A DNA stretch of 64,000 nucleotides, taken from positions 496,001 to 560,000 of the forward strand of contig CAMYLT010000008.1 of NCBI GenBank assembly GCA_947259505.1, given 5' to 3'. This stretch comes from an uncultured Porticoccus sp. GTDB taxonomy: Bacteria; Pseudomonadota; Gammaproteobacteria; Pseudomonadales; Porticoccaceae. The translations under genes and the position numbers were made by a program. The notes beneath the pieces are model-generated. The model saw only the letters and a list, made by a program, of their open reading frames with translations. It did not search any database and was not told where the DNA came from. Below, piece by piece: positions 9,328 through 18,716 of this stretch (position 1 is the first letter of the stretch; each line of letters opens with the position of its first letter).

Positions 9328-9852
9328 ATGACCTATTTGTTAATAGCACTGGTGTTCGCCATCATCGTTTCACCCATGTTGTGGTTGCGGCAGACCCCCC
9401 GGCAAAAGCTGGTGACGGCGGTGCGCCAGCAGGCTGCTCGTGCTGGCATTCATGTCAGGCTGGTAAGACCGCCAGATGCACGTGAAGGGGAAGGGCGTCT
9501 GGAATTCGTTAGTTACAACTTGCCTTGGCTGCCCAAAACAGCGTCATTACCACTGCCGCGCATGGAAAAGTGGTTGTTGGTGCGCCAGACTCGACGGGGT
9601 GATCCTTCGCCCTGGGCAGATTGGCAGTGGCTGGGCCGTGAAGCGAACCCCGCCATTCACGATGCAATAGGAGTGGCGGTACTAGCTTTGCCGCAGTCGG
9701 TTAGTGCTCTGGAGGCCGGTGCGGCGGGACTCTCGATCTATTGGCAGGAGCGTGGTGAACTGGCGGATATTGAATGCATAAATAGTCAGTTGATTGCACT
9801 GCGGGAAGCCATTCGACCGTCTGATTCAAAACAGGAAAAGTCAATAAATTGA
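9328..9852 (+). CDS. Conserved membrane-anchored protein of unknown function
   Basis: A 174-residue protein with one N-terminal transmembrane segment (residues 1-20, ending before WLRQTPRQK). A soluble part of about 150 residues follows, rich in Arg and Trp (WLLVRQTRRG, WADWQWLGREANPAIHD). The N-in, single-helix, basic stop-transfer look recalls small YajC-like proteins, but I see no real YajC motif. It sits between a divergent usp gene and topA. I do not recognise a function. Confidence 0.6.
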   Translation: MTYLLIALVFAIIVSPMLWLRQTPRQKLVTAVRQQAARAGIHVRLVRPPDAREGEGRLEFVSYNLPWLPKTASLPLPRMEKWLLVRQTRRGDPSPWADWQWLGREANPAIHDAIGVAVLALPQSVSALEAGAAGLSIYWQERGELADIECINSQLIALREAIRPSDSKQEKSIN

Positions 9853-9861
9853 AGAATTTCC

Positions 9862-9892
9862 TTGACCGACCCACAGTCCGCGCATGTATATT
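9862..9892 (+). promoter_or_regulatory. Candidate topA promoter
   Basis: TTGACC (9862-9867) and TATATT (9887-9892) lie 77-107 bases before the topA start. Each box matches the sigma70 consensus well, but the 19-base spacer is long, so confidence is low. Confidence 0.3.
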
Positions 9893-9968
9893 CGCCCCCT
9901 CACAATGGGGTGCTTGCTCTTCGCGGCTGTGCTCCACTCAACTAATTCAATGAGTTAACGATAGTTTC

Positions 9969-12608
9969 ATGGGCAAATCACTCGTTATCGTGGAGTCTCC
10001 CGCCAAGGCGAAAACGATCAACAAGTATCTTGGCGACGACTTCATTGTGAAGTCCAGTGTCGGCCACATTCGCGATTTGCCCACCGGTGGCAATGGCAAG
10101 GCTGTGGATCCAAAGGAGCGGGCCAAGGCCGCAGCGGCAACGCGTAAGCTGTCCGCTGAAGATAAGGAGGCTCACCGCTCTCGAAAAGCCAGCGAGCAAC
10201 TGATCAGTCGCATGGGTATCGATCCGGAAAATGATTGGAAGGCTCGTTACGAAATTCTTCCCGGCAAGGAAAAAGTGGTTGCCGAGCTGAAGAAACTGGC
10301 TAAAACCGCTGACCGCATCTATCTCGCGACGGACCTTGATAGAGAAGGGGAAGCCATTGCCTGGCACCTGATGGAGGCGATTGGTGGTGATCCGGAAATT
10401 TACCAGCGGGTAGTCTTTAACGAAATCACCAAAAAGGCCATCAAAGAGGCATTTGAGCACCCTGGTCGTCTCGATAATAATCGTGTGAGTGCCCAGCAAG
10501 CTCGCCGTTTTCTCGATAGAATCGTCGGTTTCATGCTGTCGCCACTGCTGTGGAGCAAGGTGGCTCGAGGTCTGTCTGCCGGACGAGTACAGTCGGTAGC
10601 AGTCAAGTTGATTGTTGAGCGCGAACGTGAGATTCGTGCCTTCGAACCTGAAGAATATTGGACGTTACACGCTGATCTGGACGCTGCATCTGAAGAACAG
10701 GTGCGCTTTGAGGTCAAGAAACAGGCGGGAGAAAACTTCAGGCCCACCAGTAAAGCGCAGGCCGATAGTGCGGTTTCTGCGCTTCATAATGCAGCCTTCG
10801 CGGTTACTGCCAGGGAAGATAAACCTACCAGTAGCAAGCCATCAGCACCTTTTATTACCTCTACCCTACAACAGGCCTGCAGTACCCGGCTTGGCTACGG
10901 GGTAAAGAAAACCATGATGTTGGCCCAGCGTCTTTATGAAGCGGGTTTCATCACTTACATGCGAACTGACTCAACAAATCTTAGTGCCGACGCAGTGTCT
11001 GTTTGCTGCGACTTCATTGAGCAGCGTTTTGGCAAGGCTTACCTGCCAGAACAACCGAATACTTATAGCAGCAAGGCCGGTGCCCAGGAAGCCCACGAGG
11101 CGATCCGTCCATCCAATATTGATATTCTGCCAGGCGACCTTTCTGGCATGGAAGAAGATGCCAAAAAGCTCTACCGCCTGATTTGGCAACAGTTTGTCGC
11201 GTGCCAGATGACCCCAGCGCAATTTACCAGTACCACCGTGACGGTAACCGCAGGTGATTTTGAACTGCGTGCCAAAGGGCGTGTGACGCGGTTTGATGGC
11301 TATCTCAAAGTCCTGCCCGCTATGGCGCAGAAGAGTGACGATGTCGAGTTACCGGAAATGAACGTCGGTGAACAGCTGACTTTGGACAAGCTGATACCGC
11401 TGCAGCATTTTACCAAACCCCCGGCACGCTACTCCGAAGCTGCCTTGGTGAAAGAATTAGAGAAAAAAGGTATTGGTCGTCCTTCTACTTACGCCGCTAT
11501 TATTTCTACGATCCAGGATCGGGGCTATGTTCGGGTAGAAAACCGTCGCTTTTATGCGGAAAAAATTGGCGATATCGTCACTGACCGACTCAACGAAAAC
11601 TTCTCTGACCTCATGGACTATGGTTTTACCGCCTCCATGGAAGAGTATCTGGATGAGATTGCTCAGGGCGAGCTGGAGTGGAAACAGGTTCTGAATCGGT
11701 TCTACCGGGATTTTAGCAACAAGCTCGCCAAAGCCGGTGCTTCAGACGATGGGATGCGTACCAACGAGCCATCAACAACCGATATTTCATGCCCGCAGTG
11801 CGGCCGTCCGATGATGATTCGAACGGGTACCACCGGCGTGTTCCTGGGCTGCTCTGGTTACAGTTTGCCGCCAAAGGAGCGCTGTAAGGGCACCCTCAAC
11901 CTGACGTCGGGCGATGAAGCCGTTAACGCCGACGAAGACGAGGAGGCGGAAAGTCGCCAGCTGCTGCATCGCCATCGTTGCAAACTCTGCAACACGGCCA
12001 TGGACAGCTATCTGATTGATGAAACGCGCAAGTTGCATGTGTGTGGTAACAACCCGGACTGCGAAGGTTACGAGGTTGAAGTCGGCCACTTCAAGCTGAA
12101 GGGTTATGATGGCCCCGTCATCGAGTGTGACAAGTGTGGCAGCGATATGCAGTTGAAGTCAGGTCGCTTTGGCAAGTATTTCGGCTGTACCAATGAAAAT
12201 TGCAAAAATACCCGCAAGCTATTGAGGAATGGTCAGGCCGCGCCACCGAAGATGGATCCGGTGCCGATGCCAGAGCTGGCCTGTGAAAAAGTTGATGATC
12301 ATTACATTCTTCGTGATGGGGCAGCAGGGTTGTTTTTAGCCGCCAGCAAATTCCCGCGCCATCGTGAAACACGAGCTCCCTTGGTGTCTGAGCTACTGTC
12401 TCACAGAGATGAGATCGATCCAAAATACAGTTTTCTGTTCAGTGCACCAACCAAAGATCCCGATGGTTTGCCCACAGTAGTAAGGTACAGCCGCAAGACT
12501 GCCGAGCAGTACGTACAATCAGAAGTGGAGGGCAAGCCCACTGGTTGGAAAGCCTTTTACGAAGGTGGAAAATGGCGGGAAAAAGATGATCGCAAGGGCA
12601 AAAAGTAG
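9969..12608 (+). CDS. topA: DNA topoisomerase I
   Basis: An 879-residue type IA topoisomerase that relaxes negative supercoils. The N-terminal TOPRIM domain ([14 protein letters not shown]) with its DLDREGEA metal motif is present. The active tyrosine is Tyr330 in FITYMRTDS. Several C-terminal zinc ribbons follow, with Cys pairs in CPQCGRP, CKLCNTA, CDKCGSD and CTNENC. Length fits E. coli TopA (865). It is followed after 12 bases by the DUF6586 gene, the order seen in Pseudomonas. Confidence 0.97.
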   Translation: MGKSLVIVESPAKAKTINKYLGDDFIVKSSVGHIRDLPTGGNGKAVDPKERAKAAAATRKLSAEDKEAHRSRKASEQLISRMGIDPENDWKARYEILPGKEKVVAELKKLAKTADRIYLATDLDREGEAIAWHLMEAIGGDPEIYQRVVFNEITKKAIKEAFEHPGRLDNNRVSAQQARRFLDRIVGFMLSPLLWSKVARGLSAGRVQSVAVKLIVEREREIRAFEPEEYWTLHADLDAASEEQVRFEVKKQAGENFRPTSKAQADSAVSALHNAAFAVTAREDKPTSSKPSAPFITSTLQQACSTRLGYGVKKTMMLAQRLYEAGFITYMRTDSTNLSADAVSVCCDFIEQRFGKAYLPEQPNTYSSKAGAQEAHEAIRPSNIDILPGDLSGMEEDAKKLYRLIWQQFVACQMTPAQFTSTTVTVTAGDFELRAKGRVTRFDGYLKVLPAMAQKSDDVELPEMNVGEQLTLDKLIPLQHFTKPPARYSEAALVKELEKKGIGRPSTYAAIISTIQDRGYVRVENRRFYAEKIGDIVTDRLNENFSDLMDYGFTASMEEYLDEIAQGELEWKQVLNRFYRDFSNKLAKAGASDDGMRTNEPSTTDISCPQCGRPMMIRTGTTGVFLGCSGYSLPPKERCKGTLNLTSGDEAVNADEDEEAESRQLLHRHRCKLCNTAMDSYLIDETRKLHVCGNNPDCEGYEVEVGHFKLKGYDGPVIECDKCGSDMQLKSGRFGKYFGCTNENCKNTRKLLRNGQAAPPKMDPVPMPELACEKVDDHYILRDGAAGLFLAASKFPRHRETRAPLVSELLSHRDEIDPKYSFLFSAPTKDPDGLPTVVRYSRKTAEQYVQSEVEGKPTGWKAFYEGGKWREKDDRKGKK

Positions 12609-12620
12609 CGAATCGCAGCC

Positions 12621-13121
12621 GTGAATCCGTATTTGTCTGTCGTCAACCAACGCTTGTATTTCTGCCGATTGCTGCTCGAGCAGTTAGAGTCTGCCGGTGG
12701 TACTTCTCCCCCGATGCTGGAAAGGGCTCTTTGGCAGTCAGCACTTTACCAACTGGAGTCGGCATATCGCTTCTATCTGCGCGAAGTGGCCTCGACATAC
12801 CGTTGTCGTCAGCCGGAACAGATCCATTCTGTCACTGAGTTGGTTGCCGCACTGGAATTGATGGGGAAGCACCCTTCAGAAGCACAAGAGATCGCTAATC
12901 TGGAGCAACTGCCTGGCAGTTGGCTGTTTCAGTTGTTGTCCGCATATCGCCAGATGTTGGTGATACAGCAGGAACAGGTCAGTGAACAGTCCCCCATTGC
13001 GGTGGTTCAAATACGTCCTGAATCTGAAATTCAAGATCTCAATACCGATGTGCTCAACACTTGGCGAGAGTCTTTCAATGAACTTATTGAGCGCCATCGC
13101 CAGCATATGCAGGAGTGCTGA
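12621..13121 (+). CDS. DUF6586 family protein (PA3010-like)
   Basis: A 166-residue, mostly helical, soluble protein with no signal or membrane segment. It begins NPYLSVVNQRLYFCRLLLEQL and has the ALYQLESAYRFYLREVA helix. Position right after topA and general pattern match the Pseudomonas PA3010 product, grouped as DUF6586. Start is a GTG at 12621; no other in-frame start fits as well. Function unknown; the position is conserved more clearly than any activity. Confidence 0.8.
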   Translation: MNPYLSVVNQRLYFCRLLLEQLESAGGTSPPMLERALWQSALYQLESAYRFYLREVASTYRCRQPEQIHSVTELVAALELMGKHPSEAQEIANLEQLPGSWLFQLLSAYRQMLVIQQEQVSEQSPIAVVQIRPESEIQDLNTDVLNTWRESFNELIERHRQHMQEC

Positions 13122-13216
13122 AGGCTATATTTTGGCCATTTTGGTTAATAAGCAAAAGGCGGTCTGTTACAATCTTGATTGATCTCAAGGCAAACCTTCA
13201 ACAGTTCGGAAATTTA

Positions 13217-13465
13217 ATGTCCCTGTCTCTCTTTGAAATTGTAATCCTGCCCGATGGCGACGTAGCGCTCCAGCGGACGGATGATGACGACGCCCCTCTG
13301 ATCCGTATTAGCTTCTCCGATGAGGCGCAGGCTTTCTTGCAAACTGCCAAGGTGGATGTTGCCAAAGTCATGATTGATGCTGGTATCGAGGTGTTTGAAC
13401 AGCTGGGAGCCGAGAATATGCAGCTCGAAACTCCCCGTGTGAATAAGGACCGTGTTCTTCACTGA
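13217..13465 (+). CDS. Small conserved protein (PA3009-like)
   Basis: An 82-residue acidic protein beginning MSLSLFEIVILPDGDVALQR, with a DDDDAPL stretch and a helical part (AQAFLQTAKVDVAKVMIDAG). The ATG at 13217 is preceded by GGAAA. A longer reading from 13115 would add basic, unconserved residues that overlap the previous gene. It occupies the slot of PA3009 between the DUF6586 gene and lexA. Function unknown. Confidence 0.75.
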   Translation: MSLSLFEIVILPDGDVALQRTDDDDAPLIRISFSDEAQAFLQTAKVDVAKVMIDAGIEVFEQLGAENMQLETPRVNKDRVLH

Positions 13466-13573
13466 GCATGGCGCAGCATTCTCTTCCTTCCCTTGCAGGA
13501 AAAGGACCAAGCTCTCAATTGGCTCGCTGAATCCTTAAGAGCCGACAAGGTCGGCCAACGATCGCGTGACTGA
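13466..13573 (+). pseudogene. Possible sulA-like remnant
   Basis: A 34-codon stretch, open from 13466 to a TGA at 13571, has no good start codon. It encodes ILFLPLQEKDQALNWLAESL followed by RADKVG. The pattern ILFL.P...DQALNWLAESLR resembles the middle of SulA/ImuA-type proteins (a LWLAE.ALRSG.CG-like segment). In Pseudomonas sulA lies between lexA and the PA3009 gene, and no intact sulA is present here. Against this reading: the fragment is on the strand opposite lexA and is very short. It includes a short inverted repeat at 13541-13555 (GCCGAC/GTCGGC). Confidence 0.3.
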
Positions 13574-13635
13574 GCAGGTTGCTGAGTCCGTAATGTAAGT
13601 CCGTTATGTCCACATCGCCAATAGGGTAATGTTGA

Positions 13636-14250
13636 TCAGGTGGTGGTACGAATCACGCCCACCCCCAAACCTTCGATAGCAAAATTCTGCTCACGCAAGT
13701 CCACCACAATGGGTTCTAGGGTTTCATTCTCGGGTTCGAGAATGATTTCATGGTTTTTACGCCCTTTTTTAAACCGTTTCACCGTTACTTCATCATCGAT
13801 TCGTGCAACGACAATCTGGCCATTTTCTGCAGTCTGACATTTGTGCACTGCCAGGACATCGCCATCCATGATACCTATGTTCTTCATGCTCATGCCGTGT
13901 ACGCGCAGCAGATAATCGGCTTGCGGGTAGAATAAATTGGCAGCTACATCGAGGTAGGCTTCAATATTTTCCACCGCCAGAAGTGGGTTCCCGGCGGCGA
14001 CCCGTCCTACCAGCGGCAATCCGGCGGGAGATTCGTCAAGTAACCGAATACCCCGGGAAGCACCTGATGTCATCTCAATAACGCCTTTGCGTGCCAATGC
14101 CCTAAGGTGTTCCTCCGCTGCATTGGGGGATTTGAAACCCAGCTCTGCGGCAATTTCTGCCCGTGTGGGTGGATAGCCACTGTCTTCGATATGCTGGCGA
14201 ATCAGGTCAAGAATTTGCTGTTGGCGGGCAGTCAAGGTTGGGCTGGTCAT
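13636..14250 (-). CDS. lexA: LexA SOS repressor/autoprotease
   Basis: A 204-residue repressor. The winged helix (about 1-70, [15 protein letters not shown] and [20 protein letters not shown]) binds SOS boxes. The self-cleavage site is Ala86-Gly87 (VAAGNP). The Ser-Lys dyad is Ser121 (HGMSMKN) and Lys158 (VTVKRFKK). RecA filaments trigger cleavage after DNA damage. The ATG at 14250 has GGGAA upstream; an upstream extension to 14364 would be translated across the SOS operator and is unlikely. Convergent with the topA-side genes. Confidence 0.97.
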   Translation of the reverse strand: MTSPTLTARQQQILDLIRQHIEDSGYPPTRAEIAAELGFKSPNAAEEHLRALARKGVIEMTSGASRGIRLLDESPAGLPLVGRVAAGNPLLAVENIEAYLDVAANLFYPQADYLLRVHGMSMKNIGIMDGDVLAVHKCQTAENGQIVVARIDDEVTVKRFKKGRKNHEIILEPENETLEPIVVDLREQNFAIEGLGVGVIRTTT

Positions 14251-14291
14251 CAGAATTCCCTCAGTTGAGCCATGTTGTGCAATTTCACGGA

Positions 14292-14328
14292 TACTGTAAA
14301 TTGATATAGCCTGTATTAAAACACAGTA
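14292..14328 (-). promoter_or_regulatory. SOS operator (one good and one degenerate LexA box)
   Basis: A clear LexA box with CTG-N10-CAG spacing lies at 14309-14328 (CTGTATTAAAACACAG on the plus strand). A weaker one with one mismatched half-site (TACTGTAAATTGATATAGCC) lies at 14292-14311, overlapping the first by 3 bases. They are 42-78 bases upstream of the lexA start, so autoregulation is expected. Confidence 0.85.
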
Positions 14329-14476
14329 TCTTGCCGTCGGCAGCATATTCGTAGGTAATTCCAACTATACTTATTTGCCTGCATATTTAATTTGTCAGGT
14401 TGCCCTGATTCGCAGGCCCCATCTCATTTCAGAAGTGGTCATTGCAGTACTGTATTGAGACCTAAGGAGTATCTTG

Positions 14477-15133
14477 ATGGACGAATTAAAAATTCCGGAA
14501 GCCTGGCGCGTACTGAGAATCCAGTCAGAACTGGTGGATGGTATTGAATCCCTGGCGCGTCTGGGGGGTGCCGTAACGATTTTTGGTAGTGCGCGTATAA
14601 AGACTGATAACGCCTATTACGACGAGGCAATGCGTCTTGGTGGTATTCTCGGAAAGGAGGGCATACCAGTGATTACCGGCGGCGGTCCCGGCATCATGGA
14701 GGCTGCGAATCGTGGTTGTTATGGGACAGCAACTGCTTCAGTGGGCTTGAATATTTCCCTTCCCACTGAGCAGGATCCCAATCCCTACCAAAATGTCTCG
14801 CTGACATTTCGTTATTTCTTCGTGCGTAAATTTATGTTCGTGAAGCACGCCGTGGGGTTTGTCATTTTCCCGGGCGGTTATGGCACACTCGACGAACTGT
14901 TCGAAGCTTTGACACTGGTGCAGACCAGCAAGGTGCGGCCATTCCCGATCATTTTGCTGGGTAGTGAGTATTGGCAGGGCTTGGTCGAATGGATCAAGAC
15001 GACCATGCTTTCACAGGGTTGTATTGAAGAGTCTGAAACACATTTGTTCAGTGTGGTGGATGATGCGGAGTCCGCTGCGAAGATCATCCTGCAGCATGCG
15101 CGCATGCTGCAGGCTCAGGAAATCGCCGAATAA
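14477..15133 (+). CDS. LOG family (TIGR00730) nucleotide 5'-monophosphate hydrolase
   Basis: A 218-residue Rossmann-like protein with the LOG signatures VTIFGSAR, PVITGGGPGIMEAANRG and the catalytic PGGYGTLDE motif. Family members hydrolyse nucleoside 5'-monophosphates to base plus ribose phosphate, as in PpnN and plant cytokinin-activating LOG. The ATG at 14477 has AAGGAG 7 bases upstream. It is separated from divergent lexA by about 225 bases that hold the SOS operator. The 3' end carries a perfect 26-bp palindrome. Confidence 0.88.
   Translation: MDELKIPEAWRVLRIQSELVDGIESLARLGGAVTIFGSARIKTDNAYYDEAMRLGGILGKEGIPVITGGGPGIMEAANRGCYGTATASVGLNISLPTEQDPNPYQNVSLTFRYFFVRKFMFVKHAVGFVIFPGGYGTLDELFEALTLVQTSKVRPFPIILLGSEYWQGLVEWIKTTMLSQGCIEESETHLFSVVDDAESAAKIILQHARMLQAQEIAE
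15088..15113. repeat. Perfect 26-bp palindrome inside the LOG gene
   Basis: The 13-base arm CCTGCAGCATGCG is followed at once by its exact reverse complement, with no spacer. It lies 18 bases before the stop codon and encodes ILQHARMLQ. In RNA it would form a very stable hairpin near the 3' end. Confidence 0.9.
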
Positions 15134-15156
15134 TCCTGGGGGGAATTCAACATTCT

Positions 15157-15474
15157 TTAAAAATCATCCAGTCCGTAGATGGTATCTGAATCCATATCCA
15201 GTAATGGGTCATTCCAATTATCCGGGATGAAGATATCATCCGAGGACATACTGTCTTCATTGCTTAACTCGTAGGATGCACGCCAGTCTTCAGGTGCTTC
15301 GGCTGGCAACAGGACTAATTGCTGCCAGGTATCCAAGTCAATTTCGCTGACTTCACCATCGACAAACTGTACTTCGATCAATCCAGCGTGTTCATCAACT
15401 GCAACGACTTCAAATATTTCATCGTCCGTAGCGTCCTCATACCAGGCGCCGATTATAGGAACGTGTGAGGCCAT
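15157..15474 (-). CDS. Small acidic conserved protein (probably DUF6763)
   Basis: A 105-residue soluble acidic protein. The N-terminal half looks like a small beta-barrel (HVPIIGAWYED, EIFEVVAVDEHAGLIEVQF, GEVSEIDLDTW). The acidic tail is rich in Asp/Glu/Ser. The pattern fits the small gammaproteobacterial family I know as DUF6763; I am not sure of the number. Function unknown. It is convergent with the LOG gene and divergent from nagZ. Confidence 0.7.
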   Translation of the reverse strand: MASHVPIIGAWYEDATDDEIFEVVAVDEHAGLIEVQFVDGEVSEIDLDTWQQLVLLPAEAPEDWRASYELSNEDSMSSDDIFIPDNWNDPLLDMDSDTIYGLDDF

Positions 15475-15799
15475 GATTCACCCCTCCCTTCTAGTAGGAC
15501 TATCCAACGTATCACCAACTGAATGAATTCGCATCCTACCCTCATGGTGTTTTGGACGAGTGGAGTCGGCAAGAATCATCGAGACTGAAAAAAGGTCATG
15601 AGACGGGTTTTAACAAAGTGATGTAACTCAAGTGTGCAGAGGAATTTAATATAATCGTTCAGAGTTCATTGCTTTTTAGTTTAGTTCTTCAGGTCATAAC
15701 AGCTTGTTTCCAAAATGAAAAATTTGTCTAATCTACGAGCTGGCTTGATAACCGAGCAAAGCCTCCTTATATTTCCCAACCCGATGTTTGAGGTTTTTT
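15475..15799. promoter_or_regulatory. 325-base intergenic region with candidate nagZ promoter
   Basis: No gene is seen in this divergent spacer. A candidate sigma70 promoter for nagZ is TTGTTT (15704-15709) with TCTAAT (15727-15732), spacer 17. A consensus TATAAT at 15650-15655 has no good -35 box. GAGG at 15790-15793 is the nagZ ribosome site. Confidence 0.4.
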
Positions 15800-16816
15800 A
15801 TGATCCCTGGCCCATTGATGCTTGATCTGGATGGTTTGACGCTTACCTCGGAAGAGCGAGAACTGCTCCAAAACCCCGGGGTCGGCGGTGTCATCTTCTT
15901 TTCCCGAAATTTCTCCAGTCGAGACCAGATTGTCGAGTTGGTTGATGAGATTCGTGCTATTCGGCCCGGGTTGCTATTGTGCGTTGATCAGGAAGGAGGG
16001 CGGGTTCAGCGCTTTCGTGATGGATTTACCCGAATCCCTCCGATGCAGACTCTGGGTGAGCGACTGACAGACGTTGATGGTGACGCGTTGATTCGCAATG
16101 CCGGCTGGCTGATGGCTTCTGAGTTGTTAGCCTGCGGCATCGACTTCAGCTTTGCCCCGGTGCTGGATATTGATAGGAACCAGTGTGAGGTGATTGGTGA
16201 CCGGTCATTTTCGGATGATCCTGATATTGCGATCCCTGCGGCACGCACATTTATTGCGGGCATGCACGAAGCGGGTATGGCGGCCACGGGCAAACATTTT
16301 CCCGGGCATGGTGGTGTGGTGGCGGACAGTCACCTGGAGACCCCCTATGACAATCGCTCACTGGAAACACTGCGCGACCTGGATTTAAGACCATTTGTTG
16401 AATTGAGCGACGAGTTGGATGCGGTGATGCCTGCGCACATTGTATTTCCGAGAATTGATCCGGATGCTGTGGGTTTTTCCCATTTCTGGCTGCAAAATAT
16501 TCTGCGCAATGAATTGCAATTTGATGGCGTCATTTTTAGCGATGATCTTTCCATGAAGGGTGCTGATCTGGCGGGAGGCTATGCTGACAAGGCTCGCTGT
16601 GCGCTCCGTGCTGGCTGCGATATGGTGCTGGTGTGTAATAACCGGGCAGGAGCCATTGAAGTGCTGGAATTCATTGCTGGCAGTGATATGACCCCTTCGC
16701 CACGTTTATCAGCCATGTTGGCACGTAACAAACCGGACTGGCGGGAGCTGGTGTTATCGACCCGCTGGCAGACTACAGCGGCTAAACTTGGCGAGATACT
16801 CACGTCCATCGCGTGA
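15800..16816 (+). CDS. nagZ: Beta-N-acetylhexosaminidase NagZ
   Basis: A 338-residue cytoplasmic GH3 glycosidase that removes GlcNAc from 1,6-anhydromuropeptides during wall recycling. It has the family start GPLMLDLDG, VGGVIFFSRNF, CVDQEGGRVQR, the His-containing KHFPGHGGVVADSH (165-178) and FSDDLSM (246-252) with the nucleophile Asp. The ATG at 15800 follows GAGG with a 6-base gap. It starts a plus-strand run nagZ-mscS-mtnP. Slt and CsiV in the same window also act on the wall. Confidence 0.96.
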   Translation: MIPGPLMLDLDGLTLTSEERELLQNPGVGGVIFFSRNFSSRDQIVELVDEIRAIRPGLLLCVDQEGGRVQRFRDGFTRIPPMQTLGERLTDVDGDALIRNAGWLMASELLACGIDFSFAPVLDIDRNQCEVIGDRSFSDDPDIAIPAARTFIAGMHEAGMAATGKHFPGHGGVVADSHLETPYDNRSLETLRDLDLRPFVELSDELDAVMPAHIVFPRIDPDAVGFSHFWLQNILRNELQFDGVIFSDDLSMKGADLAGGYADKARCALRAGCDMVLVCNNRAGAIEVLEFIAGSDMTPSPRLSAMLARNKPDWRELVLSTRWQTTAAKLGEILTSIA

Positions 16817-16835
16817 CAGACGGGAGCAATTAACG

Positions 16836-17942
16836 ATGCAGGTACTTGAAGATTGGTTGGTACGTTTCACTGGTGAAGCCTACCTCTGGATGGTCGAAAT
16901 TTTCCTGATTGTGTTCTCTGCCCTGGTATTGGGTTTTCTTGCCAACAAGCTGGTCAATTTTCTCGAACGCCATACCGCGCGTACAGCCAATGTCTGGGAC
17001 GATGCCCTGATCGAAGCCTGCCGTCGGCCACTGGTCTGGGCCATCTGGATTTTGGGCGTCAATATGGCTGCGGCAGTGGCGGCACGCGTCACGGAGTCCG
17101 AATGGTACGACCTGGTGGCCCCGGTTAATCGCGTGGCAATTATTTTCCTCGGCGCCCTGTTTCTGGTGAATCTGATTAAACGTATCGAACGGAATCTGGT
17201 ACATCCGGAGTACATGGCTGAACCCATGGATGAGACCACCGTCAAGGCCATGGGCAAATTGCTGCGGGCATCAGTGATTATTACCGCTGTGCTGATAGCC
17301 ATGCAGGCGTTCGGCTACAGTATCTCCGGCGTGCTGGCATTCGGCGGTATCGGGGGGCTGGCGGTGGGCTTCGCTGCCAAGGATTTGCTGGCTAATTTCT
17401 TTGGCGGCCTGATGATTTACCTAGATCGCCCCTTTAAAGTGGGTGACTGGGTTCGTTCACCGGATAAAGAGATTGAAGGTACCGTGGAAGATATAGGGTG
17501 GCGCCTGACCCGCATTCGCACCTTCGACAAACGACCGCTGTATATCCCCAACGCAGTATTTAACAGTATTTCGGTGGAAAATCCGTCGCGTATGCACAAT
17601 CGCCGGATCTATGAAACCATTGGCATTCGTTACGATGATGTCGACAAGATGGCTGCCATCGTAGCGGACGTGAAAGCGATGTTGTCCAGTCATCCTGAGA
17701 TTGACCAGCAACAGACAATGATCGTGAATTTTGTCTCATTTGGCGCGTCTTCCATTAACTTCTTCATCTATACCTTTACCAAAACCACGCAGTGGGTACT
17801 GTTTCACGAGATCAAGCAGGACGTGCTATTGAAAATAAGCGACATCATTACTGGGTATGGCGCTGAAATTGCCTTCCCGACCTCAACCATTCATCTACCA
17901 GATCAGTTGTGCTTGGCAAGTGTGCAGGGAGAGATGGCGTAA
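16836..17942 (+). CDS. MscS-family mechanosensitive channel
   Basis: A 368-residue inner-membrane protein with about four hydrophobic helices. It has the pore-lining MscS segment GGIGGLAVGFAAKDLLANFF followed by GGLMIYLDRPFKVGDWV at the start of the cytoplasmic beta domain. It should gate on membrane tension and protect against hypo-osmotic shock. The ATG at 16836 follows GGGAG with a 9-base gap; the longer reading from 16788 overlaps nagZ and adds a basic, unconserved leader. Confidence 0.9.
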   Translation: MQVLEDWLVRFTGEAYLWMVEIFLIVFSALVLGFLANKLVNFLERHTARTANVWDDALIEACRRPLVWAIWILGVNMAAAVAARVTESEWYDLVAPVNRVAIIFLGALFLVNLIKRIERNLVHPEYMAEPMDETTVKAMGKLLRASVIITAVLIAMQAFGYSISGVLAFGGIGGLAVGFAAKDLLANFFGGLMIYLDRPFKVGDWVRSPDKEIEGTVEDIGWRLTRIRTFDKRPLYIPNAVFNSISVENPSRMHNRRIYETIGIRYDDVDKMAAIVADVKAMLSSHPEIDQQQTMIVNFVSFGASSINFFIYTFTKTTQWVLFHEIKQDVLLKISDIITGYGAEIAFPTSTIHLPDQLCLASVQGEMA

Positions 17943-17978
17943 TGGTTGCTGGCGCTTCCAGAGTGGGATGTCGATAGC

Positions 17979-18716
17979 ATGGCTATCGGTATTATTGGTG
18001 GCAGTGGGCTTTATGCACTCGATGAGTTGGCTGTTTCCGAACGTGCTCGTATCACTACCGAATGGGGTGAACCATCCTCTCTGCTGGTTTGTGGCACGCT
18101 AAAAGATAAGCGTGTGGTATTTCTGGCGCGGCATGGTGAAACACACGCGATTCCCCCGCATCGAATTAATTACCGAGCCAATATTGCGTCACTTCAACAG
18201 TGTGGCGTGACGGCCATTTTCGCTATTAACGTGGTGGGGGGGATTAACGGCGAAATGTGTCCCGGTGATTTGGTGATTCCAAACCAGATCATTGATTACA
18301 CCTGGGGACGCGAGCACACCTATTCGGACAGTGATACGTTGCCTCTGCAACACGTCGATTTTACCGATCCCTACGATCAGGCATTGCGGGCAACGCTATT
18401 ACAGGCTGCGATCGGCGCTGGAATAACGGTGCACGCTGAGGGTGTGTATGGCGCCACCCAGGGACCACGGCTGGAAAGTGCTGCTGAGATCTCCCGCATG
18501 GCCAATGACGGTTGCGATATTGTGGGTATGACCGGTATGCCTGAGGCCGCTTTGGCCCGTGAACTGGGTATTCCCTACGCCTGCTTGGCATTAGTGGTCA
18601 ATATGGCGGCTGGACTGGGCAATCAGCAGATTACCATGGATGAAATTGAAGCCGTGATGGCACAGCAAATACCCGCTATCCGGCAGTTGTTGGTGTCGAC
18701 GTGTGAACGATTGTGA
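17979..18716 (+). CDS. mtnP: S-methyl-5'-thioinosine phosphorylase (MtnP/PNP family)
   Basis: A 245-residue purine nucleoside phosphorylase of the MTAP/MTIP branch (AIGIIGGSGLY, ARHGETHAIPPHRINYRANI, GMTGMPEAALARELGIPYA). It resembles P. aeruginosa PA3004, which uses methylthioinosine, made by deaminating methylthioadenosine. The residues NDGCDIVGMTGMPEA fit that branch, but substrate is inferred from similarity. The ATG at 17979 is preferred to a TTG at 17946. Its neighbour nagZ is also the PA3004 neighbour. Confidence 0.85.
   Translation: MAIGIIGGSGLYALDELAVSERARITTEWGEPSSLLVCGTLKDKRVVFLARHGETHAIPPHRINYRANIASLQQCGVTAIFAINVVGGINGEMCPGDLVIPNQIIDYTWGREHTYSDSDTLPLQHVDFTDPYDQALRATLLQAAIGAGITVHAEGVYGATQGPRLESAAEISRMANDGCDIVGMTGMPEAALARELGIPYACLALVVNMAAGLGNQQITMDEIEAVMAQQIPAIRQLLVSTCERL

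Noticed and set aside
15650..15655. Consensus TATAAT in the nagZ spacer
   Set aside because: No acceptable -35 box at 16-18 bases; the TCTAAT at 15727 is better placed.
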